In this document: positions 39,758-48,021 of the stretch, in pieces
Numbering within the stretch: the first letter of the stretch is position 1
How the letters are laid out: each line of letters starts with the position of its first letter
IMG/VR virus record: IMGVR_UViG_3300042868_008486
Span: 1-64,000 of that record
Source of the DNA: a virus
Reading direction: 5' to 3' (one strand)
Length of the DNA: 64,000 nucleotides
Notes under the pieces: model-generated
What the model was told of the DNA's origin: nothing
The model's input: the letters and a program-made list of their open reading frames with translations, nothing else
Databases searched by the model: none
Made by a program: the position numbers and the translations under genes

Positions 39758-40456
39758 TTAGAATGTAATCTCATTGGTAATTGGGTCCCATTCAAAGGTC
39801 CAAGGTGTTTGAGAGTATAAGTAACGCTCATTTAACAAGGACGCATTAAAGTAGTGAGTGTGTCCGTCGAAGTAGTGACCATAACCGGTGTGGATGTGAC
39901 CACAAACGTGGATTTTTGGTTTAATCAATTTAATTCTGTCCGCTAATAATTCACAACCTAAGTGTTCACCTCGGCGACCTTCAACATCATCAAGAAATCC
40001 GTAAGCCGGTCCGTGAGTTACCAAGATATCTGTAGTGTCAGGAATCGCATCCCATTTAGCAAATAATTCAGGACCTTTTTTAGGTAGATTAAAAGCCCAA
40101 TCATAAAACTCAGGTTGCCAAGGAGAACCATAGATGTTAACTAATGGACCATCACCATCTTGGATAGTGATTGTTTCGTCTTGGATGTAATCAATTGTTT
40201 TATAACCTGTTAAGTTACCCTTAACTTTTTCTGCGTTGTTTTGAAATCCCCAATCGTGATTACCGGCAATGTATATTTTGTGGGTATAATTAAGACCATC
40301 AAACCATTTTGCAAATTCAGTTATTTCGTGTTCATACCCCATTGAGGATATATCACCCGCGTGGATTAATAAATCACCACCAGGTAAATCACCCAATGAA
40401 TTATTGTGTACGTGTTTATGTTTGTTGTGCGTATCACTTATTAATGTTACTTTCAT
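39758..40456 (-). CDS. calcineurin-like metallophosphoesterase
   Basis: 232 aa. SDTHNKHKH at residues 7-15, LLIHAGDISSMG near 30-41, IAGNHDWGF near 63-71, ILVTHGPAYGFLDD near 117-130 and HVCGHIHTGYG near 158-168 give the full dimetal site. Closer to the cytosolic single-domain enzymes than to the one at 6042. Substrate unknown; it may degrade nucleotide signals or RNA ends. Confidence 0.9.
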   Translation of the reverse strand: MKVTLISDTHNKHKHVHNNSLGDLPGGDLLIHAGDISSMGYEHEITEFAKWFDGLNYTHKIYIAGNHDWGFQNNAEKVKGNLTGYKTIDYIQDETITIQDGDGPLVNIYGSPWQPEFYDWAFNLPKKGPELFAKWDAIPDTTDILVTHGPAYGFLDDVEGRRGEHLGCELLADRIKLIKPKIHVCGHIHTGYGHYFDGHTHYFNASLLNERYLYSQTPWTFEWDPITNEITF

Positions 40457-40503
40457 ATCGTATAATTTTTTATAAAGTTAATCTTTTTATTTGAATTGCA
40501 AAA

Positions 40504-40674
40504 TTATCTTTCAATATTTGAAATTTCAGTGTTATCAATTCTCACAAAACTACATTCTGAAAAATCAACACCGTCACTCCAAAAACAATTCCCATCCCAA
40601 AAATAAATACCCCATTTGTCGATACTATCTTCTGTCTTATGATTAAGTCCCCAATAATATCCAATTTCTCTCAT
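40504..40674 (-). CDS. small aromatic-rich protein
   Basis: 56 aa, MREIGYYWGLNHKTEDSIDK, then WGIYFWDGNCFWSDG. The Trp/Tyr density and intact frame argue for a real gene of a type seen in Bacteroidota phages. It starts 12 nt below the stop of 40686-41174, so it is likely co-transcribed. Function unknown. Confidence 0.6.
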   Translation of the reverse strand: MREIGYYWGLNHKTEDSIDKWGIYFWDGNCFWSDGVDFSECSFVRIDNTEISNIER

Positions 40675-40685
40675 TTTGTTTGTTT

Positions 40686-41174
40686 TTATAAATTATCAAG
40701 TGGGGATATCATATCCTTATCTTCTAAAAATAATTTATCATTCTCAGTTAATGAATCCTTTCCGTATTTTAATATTTTATCCAAAAGGATGTCTTTAGTT
40801 AAATACTCTTTTCTAAAATTAAAAAAGTCATAATTCATTTCAAATTGAAAAAACCCAAAGACTGACGTGTCAAACGTGTTCAACAAAACGTCTTCAGTTA
40901 TATCGTCAATTGTTGTGTAACCTTCCATATCATTATGGATTTGATTATCGTATTTTCTTACCTCATCAATTTCTTTCTCACTACAAAACAGAATATTGTA
41001 CTCAAGTTCACCCTCTCTCCAATGACATACTTTACCATCATATTTAAAAGTATACATTTCAATCCTCCCCAACAAGTCAATAATCATTTTTAATTCATAC
41101 TCACTAAATTGTTTCATACCGGTTTCACTTTGTTCTTGTGTGAAACTTGAAATTATTCTATATATTTTCGACAT
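40686..41174 (-). CDS. hypothetical protein with Bacteroidota C-terminal motif
   Basis: 162 aa. The unrecognised N-terminal domain is aromatic-rich (WREGELEYNILFC, FQFEMNYDFFNFR). The C-terminus DKILKYGKDSLTENDKLFLE matches a motif found at the ends of Bacteroidota rhomboid-like and other proteins (ILDKISKxGxDSLTxEE), suggesting a host-derived docking segment. It overlaps 41158-41361. Confidence 0.65.
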   Translation of the reverse strand: MSKIYRIISSFTQEQSETGMKQFSEYELKMIIDLLGRIEMYTFKYDGKVCHWREGELEYNILFCSEKEIDEVRKYDNQIHNDMEGYTTIDDITEDVLLNTFDTSVFGFFQFEMNYDFFNFRKEYLTKDILLDKILKYGKDSLTENDKLFLEDKDMISPLDNL

Positions 41175-41361
41175 TATTTTTTGTTAAATGTATGATTAAA
41201 TCATCAATTGACAAATCGTCTTTAATTTTGCCAAGATTGTAAGTAGTAAAAGTCTTATCAGGGTTAGATACTTTTACCATAACATAATCTAACTCTGATA
41301 CATACAATTTTTCAATAACCCCCTTACCTTTGGGGGTATTTATCTCAATTAGTCCCACCAT
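41158..41361 (-). CDS. small hypothetical protein
   Basis: 67 aa, MVGLIEINTPKGKGVIEKLY. A beta-rich start resembles small SH3-like domains (GVIEKLYVSELDYVMVKV). It overlaps both neighbours, a sign of operon membership. No family assigned. Confidence 0.65.
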   Translation of the reverse strand: MVGLIEINTPKGKGVIEKLYVSELDYVMVKVSNPDKTFTTYNLGKIKDDLSIDDLIIHLTKNNVENI

Positions 41362-41960
41362 CCTTCAACACGATTTGACATTATTTTAAAAACTAATTTA
41401 CGACATCTATCTTGATTTTCGTGAGCAATTTCCATTGCAATTAGTTTTTTATCTTTTTCTTCTACAGGTCGACTGAATCGGTTAACCTCACCTGACATCA
41501 CACGTTTGTATTGACGTGGGTATTTTTTGAAATACTCGTCAAAATTTTCACTAATTTCTTCAATCTCCAATCTTTTAGAATCTCGGTATTTCTCAGGGAT
41601 ATCATCTTTATCTGTAATATCTAACCAAAGAATGTTAGATTCGTGATAATCCATATATTCCATATCGTAGTGGTCATCTTGACAACGTTGGATTAAACGT
41701 GAAGTCAATCTCATTAATTCAGCATCACGTTTAGCTCTAGTATGTCTATCTTTTCCACCGATATAATCGGCTTGGTTATTCAATTTAACTCTAATAACTT
41801 CATAAATGAAAAATGAATCCCAATCACGGTCTTTCCATATTACAGGAAACCATTTCCATAGGTTTTTAATGCCTTCAATGAAATCTTTGTGGTAATATCT
41901 ACCATCAAATTTCCACCATAATCTTATTTTTTCAAATACTGTTATTTTTTCATTTTCCAT
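41349..41960 (-). CDS. conserved phage protein of unknown function
   Basis: 203 aa. Trp/Asp-rich N-terminus (LWWKFDGRYYHKDFIEG, LWKWFPVIWKDRDWD), YIGGKDRHTRAKRDAELMRL in the middle and KLVFKIMSNRVEGWWD at the end. This layout recurs in many large phages from memory, with no known role. It overlaps the genes on both sides. Confidence 0.8.
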   Translation of the reverse strand: MENEKITVFEKIRLWWKFDGRYYHKDFIEGIKNLWKWFPVIWKDRDWDSFFIYEVIRVKLNNQADYIGGKDRHTRAKRDAELMRLTSRLIQRCQDDHYDMEYMDYHESNILWLDITDKDDIPEKYRDSKRLEIEEISENFDEYFKKYPRQYKRVMSGEVNRFSRPVEEKDKKLIAMEIAHENQDRCRKLVFKIMSNRVEGWWD

Positions 41961-42135
41961 CTTTCAATACTTTTTTAGTTGAGTCATATCTTTCATAAAA
42001 CATACTCTTAGGTGTCCAACTGTATCTATTAGTTTCAATACTTAATCTAAAAAATACTTCACCTTCAAGTTCAACATATTTGTCAACTTCACCCGTGATT
42101 GGGTCTATAATCAAATATTCGTTTATAATCTTCAT
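41950..42135 (-). CDS. small hypothetical protein
   Basis: 61 aa from the ATG at 42135 (MKIINEYLIIDPITGEVDKY). The promoter box TATATTTG lies 4 nt before this ATG, which decides the start against a longer reading to 42162. First gene of the leftward run to 40504. Confidence 0.65.
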   Translation of the reverse strand: MKIINEYLIIDPITGEVDKYVELEGEVFFRLSIETNRYSWTPKSMFYERYDSTKKVLKDGK

Positions 42136-42139
42136 AGGA

Positions 42140-42147
42140 CAAATATA
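42140..42147 (-). promoter_or_regulatory. TATATTTG promoter box
   Basis: Coding strand TATATTTG-TCCT-ATG, immediately after a terminator. Confidence 0.6.
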
Positions 42148-42165
42148 CGGACTTATTTCCAATAA

Positions 42166-42197
42166 AAAAAGGAGTAACGTTTAAATTACTCCTTTTA
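42166..42197 (-). terminator. terminator
   Basis: GGAGTAA-TTTAAACG-TTACTCC followed by seven T on the minus strand; separates 42249-42497 from the next operon. Confidence 0.75.
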
Positions 42198-42248
42198 AAT
42201 ATATAGAGGCTCTCGTGATGAGAGTGATAGTAATAATAAATACCACTA

Positions 42249-42497
42249 TTATTTTAAAAAATCAACACTCCTGTTATTTTGTGAACGATTTTTTTTGATT
42301 TTGTTAGATTGGAACTTTTTAATTTTATTGAAAAGTACACCAATAGTGTAAATTCTTGACTCATCTAATTTACCTCCCCACTTAACCATTAGTTTTTTGA
42401 ATAGGTTATCCGCAACCGATATTTGGTCTAAAGTCACACAAGATGTTAATACATCTATAACCCAATTGAATTCTACTTGAAATTGTGTCTTTTCCAT
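42249..42497 (-). CDS. small helical protein
   Basis: 82 aa (MEKTQFQVEFNWVIDVLTSC). Helical, with a Lys/Asn-rich C-terminus (KKFQSNKIKKNRSQNNRS) suited to nucleic-acid contact. Preceded by TATCTTTG with a leader of about 24 nt. No family recognised. Confidence 0.65.
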   Translation of the reverse strand: MEKTQFQVEFNWVIDVLTSCVTLDQISVADNLFKKLMVKWGGKLDESRIYTIGVLFNKIKKFQSNKIKKNRSQNNRSVDFLK

Positions 42498-42532
42498 ATC
42501 GTTTAGTTTTAAAGTTTAATCAAAGATAGTGA

Positions 42533-42865
42533 TTAAAAGTCTGAAGTTAAAATTAAATCTACGAATTTTTTAATAGTTCTTCTTTTTAATGAAACATCAA
42601 CACCGGGGAACACATCATCAATTTCGTTAAATAAACGGTTGACCAATGATTTTTTATTATCATCAACAGAGAGTAATTTATCATCAATTCGAATCATAAT
42701 TCTATTTTTCATAAAATCATCATTAAAGAAAGTGCTATTTCCAAATGGTTTTGATACAGGAAAATGTCTTTTAAGGAATGTTAGGATTTGTTTATCCGTA
42801 TTCTCTTCGTTATATTTTTTTAAAATCTCTTCTCTCTCAGATTCGGTTATTATTAATCGTCCCAT
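42533..42865 (-). CDS. putative capsid-targeted protein
   Basis: 110 aa from the ATG at 42865, chosen because TATTTAT lies exactly 4 nt before it. Leader MGRLIITESEREEILKKYNE, then FLKRHFPVSKPFGNSTFF and a helical C-terminus (RRTIKKFVDLILTSDF). No known domain. Confidence 0.7.
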   Translation of the reverse strand: MGRLIITESEREEILKKYNEENTDKQILTFLKRHFPVSKPFGNSTFFNDDFMKNRIMIRIDDKLLSVDDNKKSLVNRLFNEIDDVFPGVDVSLKRRTIKKFVDLILTSDF

Positions 42866-42869
42866 AAAC

Positions 42870-42876
42870 ATAAATA
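42870..42876 (-). promoter_or_regulatory. TATTTAT late-type promoter box
   Basis: Coding strand TATTTAT-GTTT-ATG in front of a MGRLIITE leader. Confidence 0.6.
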
Positions 42877-42916
42877 TTAAGGTTTAGTTCTTTTACAAAG
42901 ATACTTATTATTTAAT

Positions 42917-43195
42917 ATGTTTCTTGTAAAATATTTTGATTTACATTTTAATCGTTTATATAAAAACGAATTGGAACTACTCTATGGAGAAGGTGCAAAA
43001 ATTGTTGTGAATAATGTATCGTATTCAACTAACAATAAATCGTATGTTGTTGATGTTAAATTAATACTTGGTGACACAACGTATGATGATATGACGGACC
43101 TATATAGTGATGGGTTAAATTATTTAGTTACAGAATCTTGGAAAGGTTCCGGGTTTAAAACAAAAATATCTTTAATTTATTCCGTAGACATTTGA
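42917..43195 (+). CDS. hypothetical protein
   Basis: 92 aa (MFLVKYFDLHFNRLYKNELE). Alternating beta pattern (IVVNNVSYSTNNKSYVVDVKLIL) like the small genes at 53751-54798, perhaps one family of single-domain phage proteins. No recognised function. Confidence 0.65.
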   Translation: MFLVKYFDLHFNRLYKNELELLYGEGAKIVVNNVSYSTNNKSYVVDVKLILGDTTYDDMTDLYSDGLNYLVTESWKGSGFKTKISLIYSVDI

Positions 43196-43238
43196 TTATT
43201 CGAAAAACGTGCATTATACTTAATAAAAAAAACAAATT

Positions 43239-43673
43239 ATGAAGAAAATTGAAACAGGTGACACAATTAAAGTTCACTACACAGGAAAATTAGAAGATGG
43301 TACTGTTTTTGACACATCTTTGTCTGATGGACGTGAACCATTAGAGGTAAAATTAGGAGAATCACCACTTATCCAAGGATTTGTTGACGGATTACTTGAA
43401 ATGACAGTTGGTGAGAAGAAAACTGTTGAAATTGATGTTGAAAACGCTTATGGTCAAATTAATGAGAATTTGATTTCTGTTGTTCCTAAAGACCAAGTAC
43501 CTGAAGGGGTTCAAGTTGGTGAAGGATTACAAGCGATGACACCAAACGGAATGCCAATCAATGTATTAGTAACTGAAGTTAATGAAGAAACTATTACGGT
43601 TGATGCTAATCACCCATTGGCTGGTAAAAAATTAATATTTGACTTAGAAGTTGTTGAATTAGTTGAAGCTTAA
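43239..43673 (+). CDS. SlyD-like FKBP peptidyl-prolyl isomerase
   Basis: 144 aa. FKBP core VHYTGKLEDGTVFDTS near residues 12-27 and SPLIQGFVDGLLEMTVGEKK near 43-62, then the insert-in-flap domain (YGQINENLISVVPKDQVPEG) and return strand NHPLAGKKLIFDLEVVEL. It catalyses proline isomerisation and acts as a chaperone; the metal-binding His tail of SlyD is absent. Rare in phages; could help fold virion proteins. Confidence 0.9.
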   Translation: MKKIETGDTIKVHYTGKLEDGTVFDTSLSDGREPLEVKLGESPLIQGFVDGLLEMTVGEKKTVEIDVENAYGQINENLISVVPKDQVPEGVQVGEGLQAMTPNGMPINVLVTEVNEETITVDANHPLAGKKLIFDLEVVELVEA

Positions 43674-43693
43674 TTAAAAAAAGAATATATCAA

Positions 43694-43717
43694 AACCCGG
43701 CAATAGTCGGGTTTTTT
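43694..43717 (+). terminator. terminator after the FKBP gene
   Basis: AACCCG-GCAATAGT-CGGGTT followed by seven T; it overlaps the end of the converging gene at 43717. Confidence 0.8.
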
Positions 43718-44103
43718 TATTCATACATATTTTCAACCAAGTCAGGATTTTTCTTTTCGAACACTTTGATTAGTTGACCGGCCAATGAATTGGCTTCGTC
43801 TTCATTCGGTCCCCCAATATCAGGTCCCATATCTCGTTTTAAAACGTTCATTTGGTATTCGTGAACCCATTCGTGTGCCAACGTCCTAAAGATGTCACGA
43901 GTCATTCTATTTTTACATAAAACATTAATCTGATTAGGTAATCGACTACCTGTTGTCATACCACCAACTCTTTCACCTAAAAAAGTGATTGTAATATCAT
44001 CCTTCAATGGTAGACAATGGTTTAATAACTTAATAAACTCATCATAAACTTTATAGTTGTCTTTATTTATATCTGATTTCTTATGTTCTATAGTAACTTT
44101 CAT
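43717..44103 (-). CDS. small HExxH metallopeptidase-like protein
   Basis: 128 aa. TLAHEWVHEYQMN near residues 76-88 is the HExxH helix and NEDEANSLAGQLI near 101-113 supplies a downstream Glu, an arrangement like ImmA/IrrE or SprT-type zinc proteins. Single-domain size suggests a virion or injected peptidase. It is divergent from 44139, sharing an AT-rich region with TATTTAT boxes both ways. Confidence 0.75.
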   Translation of the reverse strand: MKVTIEHKKSDINKDNYKVYDEFIKLLNHCLPLKDDITITFLGERVGGMTTGSRLPNQINVLCKNRMTRDIFRTLAHEWVHEYQMNVLKRDMGPDIGGPNEDEANSLAGQLIKVFEKKNPDLVENMYE

Positions 44104-44138
44104 ACCTATTAAATATTTATAATAAATACTTTTAAATT

Positions 44139-44969
44139 ATGAGTAAGAGATTAATAATTACTGAATCAGAAAAAAACGAAATAAAAGGTCTATATAATAT
44201 TAACGAACAGGATAAGCCAGGCTTTGGTGATGCGATAATGGCATTATTAAAAAAATCAGAAGATGAGTCTAATTCAGACGATAAAACTAAAACTGATGAT
44301 ACCAAATCAGATAATTCTGACGATTCATATTTAAATGATAAAACTTCAGGTTCTGTTGATTCTAAATGGATGAAAGTTACCAAAAAAGTAATTGATAAAT
44401 TTGAAGGTGGTTATTGGAATGGTTCAACATCAAAGAATAATCAAACAACTAAATTAGGTATTTGTAGTAATCATCCTGACGGAAGTATGGGTGCTTCAAC
44501 TGAAACTATGTTTGGGTTAGACAGATATAATGGTAGTATTGAAAAAACATCTGATGGTCAAGAATTTTTCAGACTTATTGATAAACAGAAGAAAGACCTT
44601 GGTATGGCCCAATTCTGTAAAAAATGGAAATGGAATTATAAAGGTGGTGAATTAGAAGATACGTTAAAAAATTTAGCGGCTAAAGTAATGAAACATAGTT
44701 ATGATAGAAATGCCGGTAATTACTTCTCACCTGAACTTAGAAAACGTGTTGAAAGTAATGATAGATTATTAATGCACTTCTCATATGCTAGTTGGAATGG
44801 ACCTGGTTTCTTCCAAAAATTCGCAAAAAGTTTAAATAACGCAGTTAAAGATGGTAAGTCTGATAAAGAATTATTAAAACAAGCAATTGAGGATAGAAAA
44901 GGAACTCGATTATTGAGACAGGAAAAAGTTGCAGCAGTATTAACTGACCCTAATTTAAATTTAGCATAA
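44139..44969 (+). CDS. capsid-targeted lysozyme-like protein
   Basis: 276 aa. Leader MSKRLIITESEKNEIKGLYN ends I-N-E-Q at residues 21-24, followed by an acidic Ser/Asp linker to about residue 70. From about 77 the enzyme-like domain begins: KVIDKFEGGYWNG resembles the catalytic EGGY block of GH108-type muramidases, then DGSMGASTETMFGLDR and FSYASWNGPGFFQKFA. Activity is inferred. Likely packaged and injected to cut peptidoglycan at entry. Overlaps 44969 by 1 nt. Confidence 0.75.
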   Translation: MSKRLIITESEKNEIKGLYNINEQDKPGFGDAIMALLKKSEDESNSDDKTKTDDTKSDNSDDSYLNDKTSGSVDSKWMKVTKKVIDKFEGGYWNGSTSKNNQTTKLGICSNHPDGSMGASTETMFGLDRYNGSIEKTSDGQEFFRLIDKQKKDLGMAQFCKKWKWNYKGGELEDTLKNLAAKVMKHSYDRNAGNYFSPELRKRVESNDRLLMHFSYASWNGPGFFQKFAKSLNNAVKDGKSDKELLKQAIEDRKGTRLLRQEKVAAVLTDPNLNLA

Positions 44970-46111
44970 TGAGAAAATTAATAGAAAGTGTACTCCACGA
45001 AGAATTGGGGGTCCCATCAAACATTGTTGAAGCGGCAAAAAGTATTACTGAAAACGTATACTATGAACTAAAAAAAATATTTAGTGGTGATGGTTATCTA
45101 ACTGAAGATAATTATCCATTATCATTCCGAATAAATACGAACATTAGTGATTTAACCATCAAAAATATTTCCTTTATGTTAGAAATTAAAGAGGCGGGTG
45201 TTGATGAGTTAACTTTGGGAGGTGCAGGATTTAATCCAAGACAAAGTGTTGATTACAATAAATTTGTTTATGTTTCAAAAAAAGACCCAAGTGATTTACA
45301 CATTATGTTAAAATTCTACATACCTGATGATGAAGATGTTGATGTAACATTTGATGACTTTTTCACATACTATGAAGAAAATTTTAATGATGTTGTAAAT
45401 AACATTTCACACGAAATAAAACACGCTTACGACCATTTTAAAAAACCTGAAGAATCTATCCCATCATCAGTTGAATATCAATCATCAATTAATTTTGGAT
45501 TTGGTATTAGACCATTACAAGAATTCTTTTTTGATGTTTACTACAGTCATCAAACTGAAAATTTGGTGAGAGCCACTGAGATTTATACAAGTGTTAAAAC
45601 AGAAAAGATTAATGAAGACAGATTTCTTGAGTTTTTATTAAAGACCGAATCATACAAACGTTATAAGAACCTACAAAATTTTACGTTTGAGCAATTTTAT
45701 AATTCATTATTAGATTCGGTTGACGTTATTAAAGAAAGACTTGAGTCAAACGAAATTGATATTCCTGAAACAGATGATGAGGTTGTTAAATTAATTTTAC
45801 AATTAGCCTACACTAACATTACCAATAAAAAAATTGACACTTTAAATAAACATTTAGCAAGTGGTTTTGCCGAAATGTTTATGGGTATTGACCCTGAAAG
45901 TGAAAAAGGTAAATTTTTCAATAAAAACGCATCTAAATTTGGTAGATATGAAAATAATTATTTAGGTTTTTATAAAGACCAAATAAAAAAATTCAATATA
46001 GTCGGAGATAAAATGGTTAAAAAAATCTCAAAGTTATATGCAATTGCTAACAATGAAGATTCTAACCAAAGTGATATCATCAAAAAAATATATAACAAAG
46101 TAAACCCCTAA
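44969..46111 (+). CDS. putative HExxH metallopeptidase, virion type
   Basis: 380 aa. Leader MRKLIESVLHEELGVPS. NISHEIKHAYDHFKKPEE near residues 147-164 is an HExxH motif, and the downstream LVRATEIYTSVKTEK resembles the third-ligand region in the protein at 25124. A helical C-terminal half has no match. Co-expressed with the lysozyme-like gene before it, so the two may form a wall-entry module. Confidence 0.75.
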   Translation: MRKLIESVLHEELGVPSNIVEAAKSITENVYYELKKIFSGDGYLTEDNYPLSFRINTNISDLTIKNISFMLEIKEAGVDELTLGGAGFNPRQSVDYNKFVYVSKKDPSDLHIMLKFYIPDDEDVDVTFDDFFTYYEENFNDVVNNISHEIKHAYDHFKKPEESIPSSVEYQSSINFGFGIRPLQEFFFDVYYSHQTENLVRATEIYTSVKTEKINEDRFLEFLLKTESYKRYKNLQNFTFEQFYNSLLDSVDVIKERLESNEIDIPETDDEVVKLILQLAYTNITNKKIDTLNKHLASGFAEMFMGIDPESEKGKFFNKNASKFGRYENNYLGFYKDQIKKFNIVGDKMVKKISKLYAIANNEDSNQSDIIKKIYNKVNP

Positions 46112-46128
46112 TTAAATAGGGGTTTTTT
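46103..46128 (+). terminator. terminator
   Basis: AACCCCTA-ATTAAA-TAGGGGTT followed by six T; the stop codon lies within the stem. Confidence 0.8.
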
Positions 46129-46129
46129 A

Positions 46130-46432
46130 TTAATTAGATAAATCAGTGGGTTCAAAACCAAAGAACTCAGATAATTTACTAAACTCCGGTTTCATACCAC
46201 TTGAGTAATCACTATATTTTAAATCTCTACCTTCAGAATCAATTAGACTAAGCATACCACTAACATATTTGAATATGTTTTTATCGTTCAAGATTGCTAT
46301 TAATTCACGATGTTCATCAATCATCATATAACCTTCCATAGTTTTATATGCGGTTAATATGTTTCCCTCCGAATTTAACAATACAATACTTGGGAATTTC
46401 TTATTCAACAAACTAATTTCTTTTTTCTTCAT
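46130..46432 (-). CDS. hypothetical protein
   Basis: 100 aa (MKKKEISLLNKKFPSIVLLN). Alpha-beta pattern with EGNILTAYKTMEGYMMID. Last in a leftward run with 46436 and ThyA. No family recognised. Confidence 0.65.
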   Translation of the reverse strand: MKKKEISLLNKKFPSIVLLNSEGNILTAYKTMEGYMMIDEHRELIAILNDKNIFKYVSGMLSLIDSEGRDLKYSDYSSGMKPEFSKLSEFFGFEPTDLSN

Positions 46433-46435
46433 AAC

Positions 46436-46669
46436 TTAACTTATTATATTGATTTCACTTTCTGTTTCAATGACAACTCTCGCACCACAACTTAATATAG
46501 GTTTTTTATCCCCACTACCACAATATATTATCTTACTTGGACCAAGTATCTCAACTTCATTACAATAAGTGTTCTTACGTCCTTGTTTTATCGTAATTAC
46601 GGGTAAGTCAGTATCTTTTGTTTTGTTTGACCTGATATGATGTTGATTAACGTGTATCCGTGTCTTCAT
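46436..46669 (-). CDS. small hypothetical protein
   Basis: 77 aa (MKTRIHVNQHHIRSNKTKDT). Basic His/Arg-rich N-terminus and beta-rich rest (NEVEILGPSKIIYCGSGDKK). TATATTTG lies 5 nt before the ATG. The N-terminal HVNQHHIRSN pattern is familiar from other phages, without known function. Confidence 0.65.
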   Translation of the reverse strand: MKTRIHVNQHHIRSNKTKDTDLPVITIKQGRKNTYCNEVEILGPSKIIYCGSGDKKPILSCGARVVIETESEINIIS

Positions 46670-46674
46670 TTCTT

Positions 46675-46682
46675 CAAATATA
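46675..46682 (-). promoter_or_regulatory. TATATTTG promoter box
   Basis: Coding strand TATATTTG-AAGAA-ATG (5 nt), just below the ThyA stop codon. Confidence 0.5.
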
Positions 46683-46687
46683 ATAAA

Positions 46688-48016
46688 TTAATTTGATAAT
46701 GGTGCTTTTATTGTTGGATGTGATTGATATCCGATAATCTCAAAATCCGTAATTTCCATATTCTTAATAAGAACATCAATATCACTATGTAAAGGACCAA
46801 CACCACATTCACCTGATTCAGTAGGCCAAAACTCAGTGTTAATGTTTAATGTTGGTAATTGAAATGGTGTCCTTGTTCTTGTCGGAATTTTAAATTCATC
46901 ACAAACTTTTGTGAATTCTTCATCACTCATTCCTTCCTGTATCTTAGACAAATCTAATTTGGGGTTTTCATAACACATACAAACTCTTTCATCAACTCGT
47001 AATTCTCTACCAATTTGTTCTTTTGCTTGTTCAATATGGTTTGAATATAAATGAGTATCTCCCAAGTTTCCAATTAATTGGTCAGGAACCATATTCACCT
47101 CTTTAGCAATGATTTCCAATAACAATCCATAAGATGCAATATTGAATGGTAAACCTAAGAATGTATCTACTGAACGTTGATTCCACATTAATGAGATTGC
47201 TCTTCTTTGAGGAACTACATTAGTCCCTAAATTATCTAAAAATTCGTGTCTGTATACTAATTTTAATTCTTCAGTTTCATCAGGGTGATGTGTTTTAGTT
47301 AAACAATCTTCTCTTATTAACGGATTAAATTTATCTGCTATTGACAATCTCTCATCTAAACTCAACTCTCTTGTATAAACTTGAAATCCATAATGACAAG
47401 GTGGTAGTACCATTGAATCCAATTCTCCAACATTCCAAGCATTTACCATCAAACGTCTTGAATCAGGATTTGTTTTAAGTTCGTTGATTAAACACGAGAT
47501 TTGGTCAATAACTGTTTGGTCAGCTTCTTCATAAATGTTTTCATATGAACCGTCAGTTGAAAAATACATTTTCTTTTTAGTCCATCTTCTCCATTGCTTA
47601 CCATACACAGGACCTAAATCACCCCACTTCTTAGCAAACTCATCATCTGTTTTGATTTTGTTGATGAATTCTTCTTGCGTGTAGGAACGTTTGACTGTTT
47701 CATCCTCATAAAATTCGTGACCATCTTTATAAGCGGTACAGTAATTCTTATAAGCATCACCATCCCAAATATGACAATCATTATCAACAAGGTATTTGAT
47801 GTTTGTATCACCACGTAAGAACCATAACAATTCGGTAATAACTCCTTTCATATACATTTTCTTTGTTGTAAGAAGAGGAAATCCGTCCTTCATATTATGA
47901 CGAATGGTATAACCAAAGATAGATTTAGTTCCCGTACCGGTTCTATCTTTCTTATCAACCCCATAATCTAATATGGTTTGAAGTAAATCTGTGTATTGTT
48001 TATCTAACGTGTTCAT
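46688..48016 (-). CDS. thyA: thymidylate synthase (ThyA type) with insertions
   Basis: 442 aa against about 264 in E. coli. Folate and dUMP sites are intact: RTGTGTKSIFGY near residue 26, YGKQWRRW near 136, the nucleophile block VLPPCHYGFQVY near 217-228, and FNIASYGLL near 301-309. Extra segments sit before the RRW block and around 180 and 235-275. It methylates dUMP to dTMP using methylene-THF, regenerated with the DHFR at 50668. A phage gene for nucleotide supply. Confidence 0.95.
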   Translation of the reverse strand: MNTLDKQYTDLLQTILDYGVDKKDRTGTGTKSIFGYTIRHNMKDGFPLLTTKKMYMKGVITELLWFLRGDTNIKYLVDNDCHIWDGDAYKNYCTAYKDGHEFYEDETVKRSYTQEEFINKIKTDDEFAKKWGDLGPVYGKQWRRWTKKKMYFSTDGSYENIYEEADQTVIDQISCLINELKTNPDSRRLMVNAWNVGELDSMVLPPCHYGFQVYTRELSLDERLSIADKFNPLIREDCLTKTHHPDETEELKLVYRHEFLDNLGTNVVPQRRAISLMWNQRSVDTFLGLPFNIASYGLLLEIIAKEVNMVPDQLIGNLGDTHLYSNHIEQAKEQIGRELRVDERVCMCYENPKLDLSKIQEGMSDEEFTKVCDEFKIPTRTRTPFQLPTLNINTEFWPTESGECGVGPLHSDIDVLIKNMEITDFEIIGYQSHPTIKAPLSN

Positions 48017-48021
48017 ATAAT

